NCBI GenBank assembly: GCA_964553405.1
Contig: CAZKLS010000132.1
Location: forward strand, 1-6,903
Length of the DNA stretch: 6,903 bases
Direction of reading: 5' to 3'
Source of the DNA: DATIRA01 sp964553405
GTDB taxonomy: Bacteria; Pseudomonadota; Gammaproteobacteria; Steroidobacterales; Steroidobacteraceae
The position numbers and the translations under genes are program-made. Shown here piece by piece: positions 5,032 to 6,903 of this stretch (its first letter is position 1; each line of letters starts with the position of its first letter). Under the pieces are notes generated by a model. The model was not told the DNA's origin, ran no database searches, and saw nothing but the letters and a program-made list of their open reading frames with translations.

Positions 5032-6006
5032 ATGCTCCGACTCCTCGTCCCGACCGGCAGCGGCTACCAGTGGATCGAGCACGCGCCGCCGGCCCCGTTC
5101 CCGGAGGAGTTCCTCTGGGCCGACCTGTTTGAGCCGACCGTCGAGGAAGAGAAGGCCGTCGAGGCGCTGCTCACCGTGGACGTCCCGACCCGGGACGAGA
5201 TGAAAGAGATCGAGACCTCGAACCGGCTGTACGAAGAGGGCGGCGCGGTCTACATGACCGCCACCGTCGGCACGCGGCTCGACAGCGGAACGCCGGGCAG
5301 CAGCCCGATCACGTTCATCCTGGCTGACCGCCGGCTGATCACGAATCGCTACGTCGATCCGCTGCCCGTCCACCGGTTCATGAGCCACGTGGTACGCTCG
5401 CCGGCCGCCTGCACCTCGGCGCCGACGCTGCTCGCGGGCCTGCTCGAGGCCTTCGTGGAACGGATCGCCGACGTGCTGGAAATGGTGCAGCTCGAACTGG
5501 ACGCGGTCTCGCTCGCGATCTTTCCCCGCAGCCCGGATGCGTCGGCGGACAGCCACGACCTGCAGGCGATGATCCACAAGATCGGCGCCAGCGGCGACCT
5601 GATCAGCAAGTCGCGCGAGAGCCTGGTCAGCTTCCAGCGACTGCTCGTGTACGTGCAGCAGAGCACGAGCCTGACGCTCTCGCAGGACCAGAAGGGCCGC
5701 TTCAAGTCGGCGATGCGCGACGTGCAGTCGCTGTCCGACCACGCGACGTTCCTGAGCGGGAAAGTCTCGCTGCTGCTGGACGCGGTGCTCGGACTCATCA
5801 ACCTGCAGCAGAACAGGATCATCAAGATCTTCTCGGTGGCCGCGGTGATGTTCCTGCCACCGACGCTGGTCGCGAGCGTATACGGCATGAACTTCCACCA
5901 CATGCCGGAGCTGGACCAGGCCTGGGGCTATCCGCTCGCGCTGCTGGCGATGGTGGCCTCGGCCCTGGTCCCCTACATCTACTTCAAGCGCAAAGGCTGG
6001 CTGTAG
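5032..6006 (+). CDS. corA: CorA magnesium/cobalt transport protein
   Basis: CorA is the pentameric inner-membrane channel for Mg2+ uptake, which also passes Co2+ and Ni2+. The 324-residue product matches the E. coli protein best at the C-terminus: FLPPTLVASVYGMNFHHMPEL with the selectivity signature GMN (285-287), then the second membrane segment and the ending YFKRKGWL against YFKRKNWL. The N-terminal cytoplasmic domain (about 1-160) has the family pattern WADLFEPTVEEE and RDEMKEIETSNRLYEE. A long helical stalk leads into TM1 (about 265-284) and TM2 (about 300-317). ATG 5032 is preceded by AGGA 9 nt upstream. The 95-bp gap before it holds the dsbA terminator and TGCTAAAAG (4996-5004), a weak extended -10 with no -35. 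No magnesium-sensing leader is possible in so short a gap. Confidence 0.97.
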   Translation: MLRLLVPTGSGYQWIEHAPPAPFPEEFLWADLFEPTVEEEKAVEALLTVDVPTRDEMKEIETSNRLYEEGGAVYMTATVGTRLDSGTPGSSPITFILADRRLITNRYVDPLPVHRFMSHVVRSPAACTSAPTLLAGLLEAFVERIADVLEMVQLELDAVSLAIFPRSPDASADSHDLQAMIHKIGASGDLISKSRESLVSFQRLLVYVQQSTSLTLSQDQKGRFKSAMRDVQSLSDHATFLSGKVSLLLDAVLGLINLQQNRIIKIFSVAAVMFLPPTLVASVYGMNFHHMPELDQAWGYPLALLAMVASALVPYIYFKRKGWL

Positions 6007-6010
6007 GCCT

Positions 6011-6016
6011 TACAAT
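6011..6016 (+). promoter_or_regulatory. TACAAT box just before the NYN-LOTUS gene
   Basis: TACAAT lies in the 16-bp gap after corA, a five-of-six -10 match ending 6 nt before the ATG at 6023. If used, RNA would begin at or next to the A of the start codon, giving a leaderless message. This fits the absence of any Shine-Dalgarno sequence. I see no good -35 at normal spacing, so the alternative is plain read-through from corA. Confidence 0.25.
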
Positions 6017-6022
6017 TTCCAA

Positions 6023-6901
6023 ATGGCGAAACAAACCATCAACAACATGGCGGTGTTCTGCGACTTCGAGAACATCGCGCTCGGCGTCCGCGACGCGAAA
6101 TACTCGAAGTTCGACATCGACAAGGTACTCGAGCGGCTGCTGCTGAAGGGCAGCATCGTCGTCAAGAAAGCCTACTGCGACTGGGACCGGTACAAGGAAT
6201 TCAAGGCGCCGATGCACGAGGCGTCGTTCGAGCTGATCGAGATCCCGCACGTGCGGATGTCCGGCAAGAACTCGGCCGACATCCGCATGGTCGTGGACGC
6301 GCTCGACCTCTGTTACACGAAGTCGCACGTGGACACGTTCGTCGTCGTCAGCGGCGACTCCGACTTCTCGCCGCTCGTGAGCAAGCTGCGCGAGAACAAC
6401 AAGCTCGTGATCGGCGTCGGCGTCAAGAGCTCGACCTCGGACCTGCTGATCGCCAACTGCGACGAGTTCATCTACTACGACGACCTGGTCCGCAAGGATG
6501 AGCAGCGCCGTGGACGGCGCAAGACCGCCGCCAAGCAGGCCGGTTCCGCGACCGGCAAGCAGGCCGCGCCCGCCACGACGACACAGGCTGCGAGCGGCGG
6601 TGGCGAGGCGGTCGCGCCGCCCGCAGAGGCGCAGAAGACCGAGGACGACAAGAAGCAGGAAGCCTTCGAACTCGTCGTCGCGACCTTCGAGGCGCTGGCC
6701 GAGGAACGCGAAGAGGACGAGAAGATCTGGGGCTCGATGATCAAGCAGGCGCTGAAGCGCCAGAAGCCCGGCTTCAACGAGACCTACCACGGCTTCCGCT
6801 CGTTCAGCCAGCTGCTCGAGGAGGCGCAGGCCCGCAAGCTCCTCGAGCTCGAGAAGGACGAGAAGTCGGGCGGTTATATCGTGAAATCAGCCGGCGGCTG
6901 A
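6023..6901 (+). CDS. NYN-domain putative ribonuclease with C-terminal LOTUS/OST-HTH domain
   Basis: This predicted 292-residue cytoplasmic protein joins a PIN-like NYN nuclease domain to an RNA-binding LOTUS domain. The NYN domain (about 8-156) shows the acidic metal-binding positions of the family: FCDFEN (Asp14, Asn17), ADIRMVVDAL (Asp86) and VSGDSDFSPL (Asp112, Asp114). A low-complexity linker rich in Ala, Lys, Gln, Thr and Gly covers about 160-212. The LOTUS/OST-HTH domain (about 213-289) includes the recognisable GFRSFSQLLEEAQARKLLEL. Relatives (DUF88/LabA-type NYN proteins) are thought to cleave or process RNA, and LOTUS domains have been reported to bind G-rich or quadruplex RNA; the actual substrate here is unknown. 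The ATG at 6023 has no Shine-Dalgarno; ATG 6047 would keep the domain but has none either. It lies 16 bp after corA and is probably in its transcription unit. The domain assignment is firm, the function is not. Confidence 0.9.
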   Translation: MAKQTINNMAVFCDFENIALGVRDAKYSKFDIDKVLERLLLKGSIVVKKAYCDWDRYKEFKAPMHEASFELIEIPHVRMSGKNSADIRMVVDALDLCYTKSHVDTFVVVSGDSDFSPLVSKLRENNKLVIGVGVKSSTSDLLIANCDEFIYYDDLVRKDEQRRGRRKTAAKQAGSATGKQAAPATTTQAASGGGEAVAPPAEAQKTEDDKKQEAFELVVATFEALAEEREEDEKIWGSMIKQALKRQKPGFNETYHGFRSFSQLLEEAQARKLLELEKDEKSGGYIVKSAGG

Positions 6902-6903
6902 TT

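Noticed and set aside
5023..5901. 292-codon open frame antisense to corA
   Set aside because: The composition (repeated Arg, Glu, His, Val) and exact overlap with a certain corA gene mark it as a mirror-frame shadow.
5984..6790. 268-codon open frame antisense to the NYN-LOTUS gene
   Set aside because: It covers a gene with clear domain motifs on the + strand and itself shows no recognisable motif.

Overview
The window is GC-rich DNA with almost all codons ending in G or C. It is tightly packed chromosomal backbone from a gammaproteobacterium. PolA, EngB and CorA all read like relatives of the E. coli proteins. The gene order polA / engB / diheme cytochrome c4 / dsbA is the one known from Pseudomonas and related non-enteric gammaproteobacteria. 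The exact genus cannot be fixed from the sequence. No tRNA, rRNA, CRISPR array, insertion sequence or other sign of recent transfer was seen.

Layout, left to right. (1) The 3' two-thirds of polA (DNA polymerase I), cut by the left edge, carries an intact proofreading domain and an intact polymerase domain. (2) A short interval with a perfect 10-bp inverted repeat leads into a small exported outer-membrane beta-barrel protein. (3) An unusually AT-rich patch follows, with several dyads and promoter-like elements. After it comes GC-rich non-coding sequence ending in a very strong rho-independent terminator on the + strand. (4) engB (ribosome-assembly GTPase) lies on the opposite strand, and its last codons overlap that terminator. 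(5) Divergent from engB is a probable operon of cytochrome c4 and dsbA, closed by a second hairpin terminator. (6) corA (Mg2+/Co2+ channel) is followed 16 bp later by a NYN-domain putative ribonuclease with a C-terminal LOTUS/OST-HTH RNA-binding domain, complete at the right edge.

The most interesting part is the polA-engB interval. In E. coli this position and orientation hold the small RNA Spot 42 (spf). In Pseudomonas the corresponding locus is reported to hold the envelope-stress sRNA ErsA. Here the interval contains a sigma-E/AlgU-like promoter (GAACTT, 16 nt, TCCAA), a possible sigma-70 promoter upstream, a hairpin that would display a C-rich loop, an anti-Shine-Dalgarno-like CCTCCC, and a 13-bp-stem terminator with a U tail. 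I propose an uncharacterised small RNA of roughly 120-175 nt here. The evidence is synteny plus sequence architecture only.

Functional themes: polA and engB are housekeeping genes for DNA repair/replication and large-subunit ribosome assembly. Cytochrome c4 and DsbA are both periplasmic, and DsbA-type thiol oxidation is linked to c-type cytochrome maturation. The beta-barrel protein and the candidate envelope-stress sRNA would also fit an envelope theme. corA and the NYN-LOTUS gene look co-directional and possibly co-transcribed, with no obvious functional link.
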